Below the pieces are notes generated by a model. The model made no database searches and had not been told where the DNA came from. It saw only the letters and a list, made by a program, of their open reading frames with translations. A DNA stretch of 64,000 nucleotides from Methylotenera_A sp963701715 (GTDB lineage: Bacteria; Pseudomonadota; Gammaproteobacteria; Burkholderiales; Methylophilaceae), in assembly GCA_963701715.1 (NCBI GenBank), contig CAVPAX010000009.1, positions 1 to 64,000 on the forward strand, written 5' to 3'. How positions within the stretch are numbered: position 1 is the stretch's first letter; each line of letters opens with the position of its first letter. Below are positions 1 through 8,715 of the stretch, piece by piece. The position numbers and the translations under genes are program-made.

Positions 1-568
1 CCATTGCGCTCCGCATAGGACACCGGGCATCGCTAGATTTCGATTTCTTTTCCAGCGAGCCCGTTGATCCTGACCAGCTGGCACAATCCGTTCCCTACCT
101 GAAAGGGGCAGAGCGTGTGCAAGTGGCTCCCAACATTCTTAGATGTCGTGTGGATCGTGGGGGGCCTGTCCTGGTGTCGTTTTTCGGAGGACTGGCTCTC
201 GGTCGCGTTGCGCCGCGCAACCAAGTGCAGGGGCGAACGCTATATGTGGCTTCGCTCTTGATTTAGCAGGGACGAAAGTTGCCGTGGTGCAAAAGCGCGC
301 CGAAGCGAAGGACTACATCGACATGGATGCCATCATGGGGCATGGTGTTGACCTGCCAACCGCGCTTGCGGCAGGCAAGGTAGTTTATGGCCGCAGTTTT
401 AACCCCCTCATCACGTTGAAGGCCCTCAGTTATTTTGACGATCTGCCGACACTGCCCGTCGAAGTGCGCAAGCGACTCAGCGCCGCCGTCGAGGCGGTTG
501 ATCCGACCCGGCTTCCTGTGCTCAAGCCCTGCGGGGAAAGGCCTCAGCCAAACGGACAGACACCATGA
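1..568 (+). pseudogene. AbiEii-like nucleotidyltransferase, 5' truncated and frameshifted
   Basis: This is the C-terminal part of a nucleotidyltransferase of the AbiEii/AbiGii toxin family. Reading from base 3, the frame gives RIGHRASLDFDFFS, the strand of the family that holds the catalytic acidic residues, and continues to SFFGGLALGR and VASLL near base 257. The reading then continues one frame back as DLAGTKVAVVQKRAEAKDYI and ends at 568. A single missing base at about 252-259 explains the break, and the protein is continuous and family-like across it. The start lies before base 1. The stop overlaps the next start (ATGA), as in toxin-antitoxin pairs. It sits in the GC-rich left segment, probably foreign to the main contig. 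The family call is by recognition of these motifs; activity is unknown. Confidence 0.72.
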
Positions 569-876
569 AGCCCCTGCCCGCTACACCGGAGTTGATAAAC
601 GTGGCCCGCCGTGTTGTATGGTTTAAAGAGCCGGCCGAGGCGTTGGTTGACTCAGCGCATTTCCTTGCTCACGTCATGACCTATGGAACGATAGAGGATT
701 TGATCGCGCTTCAGGGTCTGGTCGGGAAGGAAGAATTTGCTGAAGTACTGGACCATGCCCCCCCCGGTGTCTTTGATGCCCGCTCATGGGCTTATTGGAA
801 CCTGAAATGCGGGCGGCAGCCCACGCCGCCTTTGCCAAGGCGGGCCGGGCTTCAGCCGGTTTGCCCAACTCCCTGA
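565..876 (+). CDS. Conserved small protein paired with the AbiEii-like gene
   Basis: A 103-residue protein overlapping the stop of the upstream nucleotidyltransferase by four bases (ATGA), so the two are translationally coupled. Features seen are an N-terminal stretch ARRVVWFKEPAEAL, a region FLAHVMTYGTIEDL and a conserved-looking end DHAPPGVFDARSWAYWNL. I recall small proteins of this type lying next to AbiEii-like nucleotidyltransferases, where they would be the partner or antitoxin. That role is inferred from position only. No enzyme motif or membrane segment is visible. The last ~20 residues are proline- and arginine-rich and may be less conserved. Confidence 0.6.
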   Translation: MKPLPATPELINVARRVVWFKEPAEALVDSAHFLAHVMTYGTIEDLIALQGLVGKEEFAEVLDHAPPGVFDARSWAYWNLKCGRQPTPPLPRRAGLQPVCPTP

Positions 877-1077
877 TCCTTTCCTTGATCCCGCGGACCC
901 GTAACCTGCTGAGGCCCCTCGTAGACCACCAGGTGGATCGGTCGGGTGTGCAAGCAGCAATGTCTTGGGCCAAGCGATCCTAATGGGCCGAGCGGCTTGA
1001 CCATCCTCTCTTTCAGGGTAATTGTCGAGACCGGAACCCTTTGCACGAAGAAAACCCCTATTCGCCATACCCCACAA

Positions 1078-1199
1078 TGGGGCGGTGACTCCAGCGAGGA
1101 GGCCACATCCGTTCCCATCCCGAACACGGTCGTTAAGCTCCTCAGCGCCGATGGACCTGCATGAGCGATTGCGTGGAAGAGTAGGTCGCCGCCGCCCCA
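1078..1199 (+). rRNA. rrf: 5S ribosomal RNA, stand-alone
   Basis: The stretch has the 5S rRNA core: CCCATCCCGAACACGG, then GTTAAGC, CAGCGCCGATGG and the 3' part AGAGTAGGTCGCCGCC. The ends pair as helix I (TGGGGCGG at 1078-1085 with CCGCCCCA at 1192-1199), which sets the limits to within a few bases. No 23S gene lies in the 1,077 bases upstream, and a terminator follows at once, so this copy is not part of a normal rRNA operon here. It belongs to the GC-rich left segment and probably to a different organism from the rest of the window. Confidence 0.88.
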
Positions 1200-1208
1200 A
1201 TTCCAATA

Positions 1209-1250
1209 CAAAAAAGCCGGTAAGCTCAATGCCTCCCGGCTTTTTTTTTG
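1209..1250 (+). terminator. Rho-independent terminator after 5S rRNA
   Basis: AAAAAAGCCGG pairs with CCGGCTTTTTTTTT across a loop of about 15 bases. The nine-T run follows directly. It lies about ten bases after the 5S rRNA end, so it very likely ends that transcript. From here to 1382 I see no convincing gene. Confidence 0.8.
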
Positions 1251-1382
1251 TTCCGGCGAGCCTCAGGACTGGAGTCGGCCAGCAACTGGCCCCATTGGGA
1301 CTTGACCTTCCAGGCCCGCTCCTCAATGAGCTTCTGTGACTGAACCAAAGGGCATCAATCGCCCTAATCGCTCGGGGAGCAG

Positions 1383-2450
1383 TCACAGCGTTCGGATCTT
1401 TCGAGCCACGACAAGCAGATGCTGGCCCATGGCTCGAATGACGGGGATCTTCTCCAATGCGGCCTCGATGGGAGCCACGACTTTTCGGATTTGGGTGACA
1501 TTCCCCCGGGCAAAGAGCTCCACCATGAGGAATGGAAAGACCTCCATCTCAAAGCCTCCCCTCCAGATGACCTCGAAGCCGTTGTCGTGCAACAGACGCT
1601 CAAGCTCCCTCCAGGTGAAATTATAATGCATGCCGTAATGCGGTTCGGGCTTCCTCCAGTCGAATTCCCGTTCGGCGTGGAGGTTGTGGTAGGGCGGCAG
1701 CACTTCATCTCGGACCAGGCTCAGAATCTTTTCCAGTATAATTAAAGGATTGGTGCTGTAGTTCAGGTTGTGGCGACTGGGCGTCGTGAGGATCAGGATG
1801 CCATGCTCACTCAGGAGGCGGTTACAGGCCGCAAGCCCTTCCGAAGGGTTGATCAGGTGTTCCAGGACCTCGGTGGCCAAAATGCAGTGGAAACTTGAGG
1901 GCTGAAATGGGGGAAGAGCCGCATCCGCACACACGAACGAGGTGTTCTCCGTTGCGCCTTCTCTCAAGGCGATGCGCCGGGCTTCGCGAAGCTTTATCTC
2001 GTTCAGATCCAGGCCGACCGCCATGGGGGCGATTCGATTGGCAATGTGGGCGGTGTGAATGCCGAATCCGCAACCCAGGTCTAGGACCCTTTTCGAGGCC
2101 GGGGCGTATTCATCCAGCAAATCCTGCACGCGTTCGTACCGGGCGTGGAAGAAATAACCATCCAGAGGAGGGCGCACGAGAGCCCGCTTTTCAAAGGTAT
2201 CGTAATCTTGACGGAGCGCATAGGTTCGCTCGATGTCCTTCACATGGGACAGGGTCATTGTCTCCCGAATGTCCCTGGATCGCCGGAAGTTCAGCAAGGC
2301 CTCGCGCCTGTACCGGATGTAGCCGGCCGTGAGCGAGAGAAGAGAAATCCAAAAAATCCCTTTCGTTTGCCACCAGAATCCATCCAGAAGCAATGCGGTG
2401 AAGAAGGACAGATCAACGAGGCCTTGTTTGAGTCGCTTCGATACCTTCAC
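1383..2450 (-). CDS. SAM-dependent class I methyltransferase
   Basis: A 355-residue protein. Residues ~18-45 are hydrophobic and may be a membrane anchor. A class I Rossmann methyltransferase domain follows from ~residue 110. The SAM-binding motif I is VLDLGCGFGIHTAHIA, the acidic motif is VGLDLNEIKL, and ATEVLEHL follows in the position typical of UbiG/Methyltransf_11 proteins. The C-terminal third (FNFTWRELERLLHDNGFEV) resembles small-molecule or lipid/sugar methyltransferases. The substrate cannot be told. It lies downstream of an ABC-2 permease on the same strand, which suggests a surface polysaccharide or lipid locus (inference). It belongs to the GC-rich segment. Confidence 0.8.
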   Translation of the reverse strand: MKVSKRLKQGLVDLSFFTALLLDGFWWQTKGIFWISLLSLTAGYIRYRREALLNFRRSRDIRETMTLSHVKDIERTYALRQDYDTFEKRALVRPPLDGYFFHARYERVQDLLDEYAPASKRVLDLGCGFGIHTAHIANRIAPMAVGLDLNEIKLREARRIALREGATENTSFVCADAALPPFQPSSFHCILATEVLEHLINPSEGLAACNRLLSEHGILILTTPSRHNLNYSTNPLIILEKILSLVRDEVLPPYHNLHAEREFDWRKPEPHYGMHYNFTWRELERLLHDNGFEVIWRGGFEMEVFPFLMVELFARGNVTQIRKVVAPIEAALEKIPVIRAMGQHLLVVARKIRTL

Positions 2451-2457
2451 GTGGCTG

Positions 2458-3166
2458 TCATTCCGAGAGCTTGAGGAGAATGCCGGTTTTTTTCGAATGG
2501 TGCAGGGAATACACCAATGCCGACATGGCCAGGAGCAGATAGAAAACCACGAGGGCGTAGCCCATGAGGAGGGGATTCCCCGTGCTCAGGGGAAATCCGT
2601 AAAAGGAGCGAAAGTACTCGAGGAAATGTGTCAGGGGGATCCATGATGCCATGCTCTTCAATGGTTGCGGCAGGATTTCCACCGGATAATAGATGCCGCT
2701 GAGCAGAATCAGGACACTCACGATGGATGTCGCACCCACGTGGGCGCGGCCTCCGAAGCGAAAAGCCAGCGCGCAGACCACGATCCCAACCACCGCGGAA
2801 GAGAGGATGAGGCCACCGAAGAAGGCCACCAAGGGTCCAAGTCCCTGCTCCAGGAATCGAAAGTCAAATGCGTAGGCACTGAACCCGGAAAGGATTACAA
2901 ACACAATGGAGGAATGGATCACCCCCATGATCCATGAGCCCGTGACAAGGTGAAACACGTTCACCGGGGCTGCCATTTCGTGCCTCAGGCTTCTGTTCCA
3001 CATGCTGTACAGGATGACATAGGAGATGTCCAGTTGACCAATCTGCATCCACGCTCAATGCGATCACCCCGATGAGGATGAAGGCGACCATGTTGGAGTG
3101 AAGCCCCAGAAAGCGGGTGAGGAGGCCGACAGAGATCAAGCCAATGGCTAGAATGCCGAGAGTGGC
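2458..3166 (-). pseudogene. ABC-2 type transporter permease, truncated and frameshifted
   Basis: The downstream frame (2458-3048) gives ~196 residues with several membrane segments and the typical ABC-2 signature LLSGIYYPVEILPQPLK. The upstream part continues in another frame as GILAIGLISVGLLTRFLG and FILIGVIALSV up to about 3,166. One extra base near 3,046 would join the two. The gene then stops dead at the junction with hemW, so the N-terminal part is missing. The family exports polysaccharides, lipids or drugs with a separate ATPase subunit, which is not present here. The adjacent methyltransferase fits a polysaccharide or lipid export locus. Truncation and frameshift may both be sequence artefacts. 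Confidence 0.7.
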
Positions 3167-3421
3167 AATGCAGTGGATAACACCTGGGTCATCGAACAGG
3201 CAGATTTGGGCTTTGAGTTTATGATGAATGCTTTGCGGCTTAACAACGGTTTTGAAACAAGGCTGTTTTCAGAACGCACAGGCATACCTTGGGAGGCAAT
3301 GTCCATGCGCCTTGCAGAGGCATCAAATAAAGACTTGATTACAATAAATCACGATTGGATTCAACCTACTCTGCGCGGGCGACGTTACCTGAATGAATTA
3401 CTGCAAATCTTTTTAGACTAA
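3152..3421 (+). CDS. hemW: HemW (radical SAM heme chaperone) C-terminal fragment
   Basis: The open frame from ~3,152 to 3,421 encodes the HemW C-terminus: FEFMMNALRLNNGFETRLF, then ERTGIP, a winged-helix-like stretch and GRRYLNELLQIFLD at the end. HemW is a radical SAM protein related to HemN, proposed to deliver heme; its Fe-S half should lie upstream but is absent. The frame runs back only to a stop at 3,149, inside sequence that on the other strand codes for an ABC-2 permease. A GTG at 3,173 is in frame but is unlikely to be a true start. This is best read as a gene cut by a chimeric contig join. It converges on the fimV-like gene. Confidence 0.75.
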   Translation, partial: NAESGNAVDNTWVIEQADLGFEFMMNALRLNNGFETRLFSERTGIPWEAMSMRLAEASNKDLITINHDWIQPTLRGRRYLNELLQIFLD

Positions 3422-4752
3422 TTAATTTCTTTTCTTATATCCAGCAACTCTATCAGCAGCAAAATTTCGTTAAGTACCGCCTCACCAAAACCAGTACGCT
3501 CACCGCCGCGGTTATCGGTAATCAGGTTGCGCAAATACAATGTGGCCGCATCATGCGGCCATGTGCTGTAAAGTTTTTCCATAATGTGTGGGAACTCTTC
3601 CAAACTTAGCGCCACTACCATGGGAATTTCTGTTTCCTGCCATGTAGGGGCGATGACGTTAAAAGTTTCATGCAAGCCTTCGGCATAACGTTCAAAATCT
3701 TGTTGTAAATTAAGTTTTCTAAATATTTCCAATAAGTACAGCCAATGGTTAATCGAGGCTTTCGGATGCGCTTCAATCGTCAACTTAAGGTGTGCGATTG
3801 CATCACTTGTGCGATTGATGCCCATCAATAATCTGGCTTCTTCTAAAGTAGTCCCTAACCTGGATTCTTTGTCTTTAGCGGCTTTGGCCAGTGGTGTGGT
3901 TTGCGTAATTTCATGCCTGGGCTCTACCCGTGTGTTTTGCCAATGACTGCCAATATCTGCGACGGTTTCCTGCATTTTACTGGTGACCAGACTCATTTTT
4001 GCAGCCATATGCCGTCGATATTTTTTAAAGAAATAGATGCTTAAGACCACCAGTAAACTTAAAGCCAGCAGCATTTTGATCAACTCGCTGTTTAAGCTAT
4101 CAAATAGTGAATTTGTAGCTGGTTTTTCTGGTATTGAAGTTTTCGATTTGTCGATTGCCGGATGATTTAAGTTTTTAAATGTCTTTTTGCTTGGCTGGGC
4201 ATCAGCCGACAGGTTAAGGGTTTTATCCCAAGCCAGTTTCAATTCGTTTAATTTAGTTTGTAGAAAAGCCAGTTTTTCATTTAGCCTCGCCAGCTCTTCT
4301 TTTAAGAAGGCATTTTTACTTAACAAGGAATCATAATCCTGCATTAACTTTGCAGGAATTTTCTCTAAACCGTAACTCATTTTTAATTTTTGTTTTTTTT
4401 CTTTCCCGGACCCCGATTTAATCGCACGCGTGCTATTTGAAAGCGATTTCAAGGTAGGAATCACTACCAGTGCAGGTGTGTCGAAGCGTCTAGCTGCCTC
4501 AAGCCTTGGCTGAGCATCAGCATTTAAACGCAGTGTTTTAAATACAAACTGGTGTTGCATGGATTGGTCTTTTGGATAAAACAAACGCGCAACATCTTCC
4601 AGACTTTCGCCTGGAAGCATCGGCCATGTCATACTGTTTGAATCTGGATCTTGTAACGAATTATCTAAAACCAGTAAATCATTGTTATTGGCAAAGGCAT
4701 GACTATCTATTATCAGCGCTGTTAAAAAAACTAAAATCGAATTTAGCTTCAA
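3418..4752 (-). CDS. FimV-like protein with LysM-like, coiled-coil and TM regions
   Basis: A 444-residue protein. It starts with a signal-like segment (residues 1-21), followed by a LysM-like stretch at ~40-100 (MLPGESLEDVARLFYP), a Lys-rich linker, a coiled coil at ~142-177 (FLKEELARLNEKLAFLQTKL) and one membrane helix at ~228-245. A cytoplasmic C-terminal half has a TPR-like pair of helices (LEEARLLMGINRTSDAIAHL) and a terminal helical domain. This order matches the FimV/HubP polar hub family, which organises type IV pili and cell poles, but the protein is short for the family. It lies 12 bases downstream of argH on the same strand. The family call is moderate and the role is inferred. Confidence 0.65.
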   Translation of the reverse strand: MKLNSILVFLTALIIDSHAFANNNDLLVLDNSLQDPDSNSMTWPMLPGESLEDVARLFYPKDQSMQHQFVFKTLRLNADAQPRLEAARRFDTPALVVIPTLKSLSNSTRAIKSGSGKEKKQKLKMSYGLEKIPAKLMQDYDSLLSKNAFLKEELARLNEKLAFLQTKLNELKLAWDKTLNLSADAQPSKKTFKNLNHPAIDKSKTSIPEKPATNSLFDSLNSELIKMLLALSLLVVLSIYFFKKYRRHMAAKMSLVTSKMQETVADIGSHWQNTRVEPRHEITQTTPLAKAAKDKESRLGTTLEEARLLMGINRTSDAIAHLKLTIEAHPKASINHWLYLLEIFRKLNLQQDFERYAEGLHETFNVIAPTWQETEIPMVVALSLEEFPHIMEKLYSTWPHDAATLYLRNLITDNRGGERTGFGEAVLNEILLLIELLDIRKEIN

Positions 4753-4764
4753 AATAATTGTATG

Positions 4765-6162
4765 CTAACTGATTATTTTGCGGGCACGCTGAATCGCTTG
4801 TTTTACCTGGGCTGGCGCAGTACCGCCAATGTGGTTGCGGCTTGCTACCGAGCCCTCCAGCGTCAGTACGTTATATATATCATCCGCGATCAAGCCGCTA
4901 AATTGCCGTAACTCGTTTAACGGCAAATCGGCCAAATCACACTTTTTCTGCACGGCATGTTTCACAGCAAGCGCGACGGCCTCATGCGCATCACGGAATG
5001 GCATGCCTTTTTTTACCAAATAATCGGCCAAATCGGTTGCCGTGGCAAATCCTTCTAACGCAGCCTGGCGCATATTGGGTTTGTTCACGCTAATGCCACC
5101 CAACATATCTGCGTATATTTCCAATGTGATTAATACAGTATCGGCCGTATCAAACAACGGTTCCTTATCTTCCTGATTGTCTTTGTTATATGCCAGTGGC
5201 TGGCCTTTCATTAGAGTCAACAAGCCCACCAAATGCCCATATACGCGTCCTGTTTTGCCGCGCACCAGCTCTGGAACATCGGGATTTTTCTTTTGCGGCA
5301 TAATCGATGAGCCCGTGCAAAAACGGTCTGCGATATCTATAAATGCAAAACGAGGTGAAGACCACAAAATCAGCTCTTCTGAGAAACGTGATAAATGTGT
5401 CATTAATATTGCACTTGCGGCGCTAAACTCGATAGCAAAATCACGATCTGAAACCGCATCGAGTGAATTCTCGCATACGCCGTCAAAGCCCAGCGTTTTT
5501 GCCACCATTTCACGGTCAATCGGGTAGCTTGTGCCCGCTAACGCAGCAGCGCCAAGCGGCAGCCTGCTGATACGTTTACGGCAATCGACAAAACGTTCCG
5601 CATCTCGCTTGAGCATTTCGAAATACGCCAACAGATGATGTCCAAAAGTCACTGGCTGCGCTACTTGCAAATGCGTGAAGCCTGGCATGATAGTATCCAC
5701 ATGCTGTTCTGCTAAATCCAAAATAGAGCTTTGCAACTTGCTTATACCCGCCAATACAGCGTCACTGGTAGCACGTAACCATAAACGCACATCAGTCGCT
5801 ACCTGATCATTACGGCTTCTGCCGGTATGTAAGCGCTTACCTGCGTCACCGATTTTATCTGTAAGCCTCTTTTCGATATTCAAATGCACATCTTCTAAAT
5901 CCAGCAACCATTCAAAATCACCAACTTGGATTTCTGCCAGAATCTCGTTTAACCCTGCTTCAATAGCCACCACATCTTGGTTTGTAATAATACCCTGCAC
6001 GCCCAACATTTGCGCATGCGCAATTGAACCCTGAATATCAAATTCAGCCAAGCGTTTATCAAAACCCACAGAAGCGGTATATTGTTTGACCAGCTCGGCG
6101 ACCGGTTCATTAAATCGACCTGACCAGCTTTGTGCTTTTTTATCTAAAGAGTTTTTTGACAC
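4765..6162 (-). CDS. argH: Argininosuccinate lyase
   Basis: A 465-residue member of the fumarase/aspartase superfamily, normal in length. It cleaves argininosuccinate to arginine and fumarate, the last step of arginine synthesis, in the cytosol. The superfamily signature GSSIMPQKKNPD is intact near residue 285. The N-terminal WSGRFNEP, the HTGRSRNDQVATD loop and the TGSS serine loop are all present. The start at 6,162 gives the expected N-terminus. It is transcribed away from the sensor kinase, across a ~100-base AT-rich gap that must hold both promoters, and leads into the fimV-like gene. Confidence 0.97.
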   Translation of the reverse strand: MSKNSLDKKAQSWSGRFNEPVAELVKQYTASVGFDKRLAEFDIQGSIAHAQMLGVQGIITNQDVVAIEAGLNEILAEIQVGDFEWLLDLEDVHLNIEKRLTDKIGDAGKRLHTGRSRNDQVATDVRLWLRATSDAVLAGISKLQSSILDLAEQHVDTIMPGFTHLQVAQPVTFGHHLLAYFEMLKRDAERFVDCRKRISRLPLGAAALAGTSYPIDREMVAKTLGFDGVCENSLDAVSDRDFAIEFSAASAILMTHLSRFSEELILWSSPRFAFIDIADRFCTGSSIMPQKKNPDVPELVRGKTGRVYGHLVGLLTLMKGQPLAYNKDNQEDKEPLFDTADTVLITLEIYADMLGGISVNKPNMRQAALEGFATATDLADYLVKKGMPFRDAHEAVALAVKHAVQKKCDLADLPLNELRQFSGLIADDIYNVLTLEGSVASRNHIGGTAPAQVKQAIQRARKIIS

Positions 6163-6263
6163 GCTTAATCGCTTTATTCACTTGGTTTATATTTTTTAGC
6201 TTTATTGTAAAAATTACTTTAATAATAATATACTTATCGCAACATTATAACTAAGTATTCGCT

Positions 6264-7253
6264 GTGCGCAAAAATAGTCGCTTACCTAATCTGCATAATC
6301 TTGGCATTCACTTGCGAATCTTGCTTATCGTGAACCTATTGGCGGCGATGGCGGCGATTCTGCTAAGTAAGCAGCTTAGTGATTTTTTGCCCTTATTGGC
6401 GGAATTGTCGACTGTAGTACAACCTGTATTGCTGCTGAGCATGCTGGGCCTGTATATACTTTATCCCTTTTTGGACAAACTTAAATACTGGCAAGGTACT
6501 ACTGCAATCATGTTGCTGGAAATTGCTTTTACCAGCTTCGTTTTTATTGCTGCAAATCGCTTTTTTGCGTTTGACTCAATCCCCGAAACAGGCCGCGCCT
6601 GCTTGCTCGCCGCGATAGTCACGGCTATTGTGCTGTATTATTTTTATCTGCAGGAACGCGCCTATTCGCCCGCCATTGCCGAGGCGCGCTTGCAGGCTTT
6701 ACAAGCACGCATACGACCACATTTCTTATTTAACAGCATCAACGCGGTACTGTCACTCATCCGTAGCCAGCCCAAACAAGCTGAGACTGCGCTAGAAGAC
6801 ATGGCCGATTTATTTCGCGTGCTGATGAGTGAAAATCGAGACTTAGTGCCACTCGCTCAAGAAATTAGCCTATGTCACCAATATCTCGATTTGGAAAAAT
6901 TGCGCCTAGAAGATCGCCTGAAGATCACCTGGCAAATAGACGACATGCCATCAGACGCCATGATCCCTCCCCTTATTATGCAACCCTTGCTAGAAAACGC
7001 TGTTTATCACGGTATTGAGCCGATGCCAGAAGGGGGAGAAATTATTGTCAAAATCTACACTAAGTTTAAGGAACTGCACATCGTTATCAACAATCCTTAC
7101 TCCCCTCAAAATAACCATCATACTGGCAATAAGATGGCGCTGAAGAACATCAAGGAGCGCCTGAAACTGCATTTTGATTTGGAAAGCTCGCTTAAAGCCG
7201 AGGCCAGAAATAATCGCTATGAAGTACACATTCGCATACCAGAAAAAATTTGA
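6264..7253 (+). CDS. LytS/AlgZ-type sensor histidine kinase
   Basis: A 329-residue kinase with four hydrophobic segments (~20-36, 52-72, 82-100, 112-130) and a short cytoplasmic part of the His_kinase (LytS/YehU) family. The phospho-accepting histidine is H153 in RPHFLFNSINAVLSLI, and the N-box is PPLIMQPLLENAVYHG. No separate sensory domain is visible, so sensing is probably by the membrane part. A GTG start is used; the N-terminus could be slightly different. The LytTR regulator follows after three bases. In related proteobacteria the AlgZ/AlgR pair sits between argH and hemC, as here, which supports an AlgZ-type assignment. The signal is unknown. Confidence 0.85.
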   Translation: MRKNSRLPNLHNLGIHLRILLIVNLLAAMAAILLSKQLSDFLPLLAELSTVVQPVLLLSMLGLYILYPFLDKLKYWQGTTAIMLLEIAFTSFVFIAANRFFAFDSIPETGRACLLAAIVTAIVLYYFYLQERAYSPAIAEARLQALQARIRPHFLFNSINAVLSLIRSQPKQAETALEDMADLFRVLMSENRDLVPLAQEISLCHQYLDLEKLRLEDRLKITWQIDDMPSDAMIPPLIMQPLLENAVYHGIEPMPEGGEIIVKIYTKFKELHIVINNPYSPQNNHHTGNKMALKNIKERLKLHFDLESSLKAEARNNRYEVHIRIPEKI

Positions 7254-7256
7254 ATC

Positions 7257-7994
7257 ATGCCGCAAACACTTAAAATTTTAATTGCTGACGATGAAGCACC
7301 TGCCAGAAGCAGGATACGCGATTTACTTGAGGATATTGAAGGCATCATCATTGTTGCTGAAGCAAAAAACGGTAAAGAGGCCATAGAGTTAGCGCAAACA
7401 ACCAAACCCGATGTCATGCTACTGGATATTCGCATGCCGTTGATGGACGGCATTGAAGCAGCGCAGCATGCACAAAAGCTGGAACCTAAACCAACCATTA
7501 TTTTCACTACTGCCTTTGATGCCTATGCAATCAAAGCTTTCGATATAAATGCCGTAGATTATTTGTTGAAACCGATTCGGCTAGAACGCTTGCAAATCGC
7601 AATAGATAAGGCACATGCGCTAAAACCCTTGCCCATGGAAGCACTTAAGCCGCTGCAAAAAATGCGCAGCCATCTGAGCATTCACGAACGCGGCCGCGTG
7701 CTGTTGGTGCCCATTGATACGGTTATTTATCTGCGTGCCGAGCTAAAATACATCACCGTGCGTACCGCTGAACGCGAATATTTGATAGAAGAATCGCTCA
7801 CCCATCTTGAGGCCGAATTCGGCGAGCGATTTTTGCGTCTACATCGCAATTGCCTAGCTGCCGCAGATTATATTGCCGGATACGAAAAACGTCTAAACGA
7901 AGCCAATGAAGCGCAATGGGTCGCCTTGCTGAAAGGCATCCCAGAAACTATTGCCATTAGCCGCCGCCAGCAACATTTGGTACGAGAAACCTAG
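7257..7994 (+). CDS. LytTR-family response regulator (AlgR-like)
   Basis: A 245-residue regulator. The receiver domain (1-~120) has the acidic pair DDE at 11-13, phospho-acceptor D57 in MLLDIRMP, the threonine in FTTAFDAYA and the lysine in LLKPIR. The LytTR DNA-binding domain occupies ~140-240 (YLRAELKYITVRT, FLRLHRNCLAA). It is cotranscribed with the kinase just upstream. Family members bind imperfect direct repeats upstream of targets. In Pseudomonas AlgR controls alginate and type IV pili, but the target genes here cannot be read from the window. It converges on the channel-like gene with a 5-base gap. Confidence 0.88.
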   Translation: MPQTLKILIADDEAPARSRIRDLLEDIEGIIIVAEAKNGKEAIELAQTTKPDVMLLDIRMPLMDGIEAAQHAQKLEPKPTIIFTTAFDAYAIKAFDINAVDYLLKPIRLERLQIAIDKAHALKPLPMEALKPLQKMRSHLSIHERGRVLLVPIDTVIYLRAELKYITVRTAEREYLIEESLTHLEAEFGERFLRLHRNCLAAADYIAGYEKRLNEANEAQWVALLKGIPETIAISRRQQHLVRET

Positions 7995-7999
7995 TAAAA

Positions 8000-8674
8000 C
8001 TATTGATGCTTATTTCTATCGAAATCCTCGATGACCTTGGCGGCCCAATCTTTGCCTCCCAGACCAAAAGCAATTGCCAAAGCCAAGAAAAACGCCCCAA
8101 ATACAATTACAAATAATGAATATATCAGCTGCATGCCCACGCCCAGCTGCTCCAGCGCCACAAAAACAGCTAAAATCTGTATGCCATATTCAGCCGAAGT
8201 GCTTACTGCTAATGCATGGGTAAACTTAATGCTATAAAGCCACGCAAACACTAGGCGATTTACAAAGCGCGCCAGCAACGTACCAAAAATCACCACCAGA
8301 ATCGCTACAATGATGTGCGGTAAATAGCTTGCTAGTTGTTGTAGCAATCCTGCCACTTCGTTTAAACCCAATGAATTTGCACCAGTGATAATAAATAAAG
8401 TAATCACTAACCAGTACACGACCTGGCTGATAATGCCGCTTAAAGTTAGACTGAAATTTCCGTGGCTCATAAAAGCCTCAAGCCCGGATCTTTGTGCGAA
8501 TTTGTCAAAATGTGCCAGCTCCAACCCGCGCTTTACCGCTTTTCTGGCAAGCTTGGCTATGACCCAGCCAAAAAATAAAATAACAATGACCGCCAATAAT
8601 TTAGGCACAAAATTTACAAGTTGTAACCAGAATTGATTTAATGAATCGACGAAAATATCGAGTTGATATTGCAT
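8000..8674 (-). CDS. TM-helix-repeat membrane protein (CmpX/MscS-related)
   Basis: A 224-residue integral membrane protein with about five hydrophobic helices. It shows two copies of the conserved TM-helix repeat (LLAVIVILFFGWVIAKLARK and IIVAILVVIFGTLLARFVNR), plus a glycine- and alanine-rich last helix ending in AIAFGLGGKDWA. This is the pattern of the small channel-like proteins related to mechanosensitive channels (CmpX). The cytoplasmic beta domain of MscS is absent, so it is not a standard MscS. It probably sits in the inner membrane, with a role in osmotic or membrane stress suggested only by the family. It is divergent from hemC across a 165-base gap. Confidence 0.75.
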   Translation of the reverse strand: MQYQLDIFVDSLNQFWLQLVNFVPKLLAVIVILFFGWVIAKLARKAVKRGLELAHFDKFAQRSGLEAFMSHGNFSLTLSGIISQVVYWLVITLFIITGANSLGLNEVAGLLQQLASYLPHIIVAILVVIFGTLLARFVNRLVFAWLYSIKFTHALAVSTSAEYGIQILAVFVALEQLGVGMQLIYSLFVIVFGAFFLALAIAFGLGGKDWAAKVIEDFDRNKHQ

Positions 8675-8715
8675 ATAAATCTCCTAAAAACAGAGTTAAA
8701 ACATGTGGTTAAATA

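Noticed and set aside
1251..1382. Short minus-strand stretch reading like protein (WKVKSQWGQLLADSSPEARR)
   Set aside because: An in-frame stop lies just upstream and no start or family is evident; at most a gene remnant.
784..1386. 200-codon minus-strand open frame crossing the 5S rRNA
   Set aside because: It overlaps the 5S gene and its terminator, has low-complexity proline/serine/arginine content and no family resemblance; chance frames are common in GC-rich DNA.
1..3160. Left segment as a genomic island in the betaproteobacterium
   Set aside because: No integrase, tRNA target or direct repeat is seen, and it cuts both hemW and the permease at one point; a chimeric contig is simpler, though not proven.
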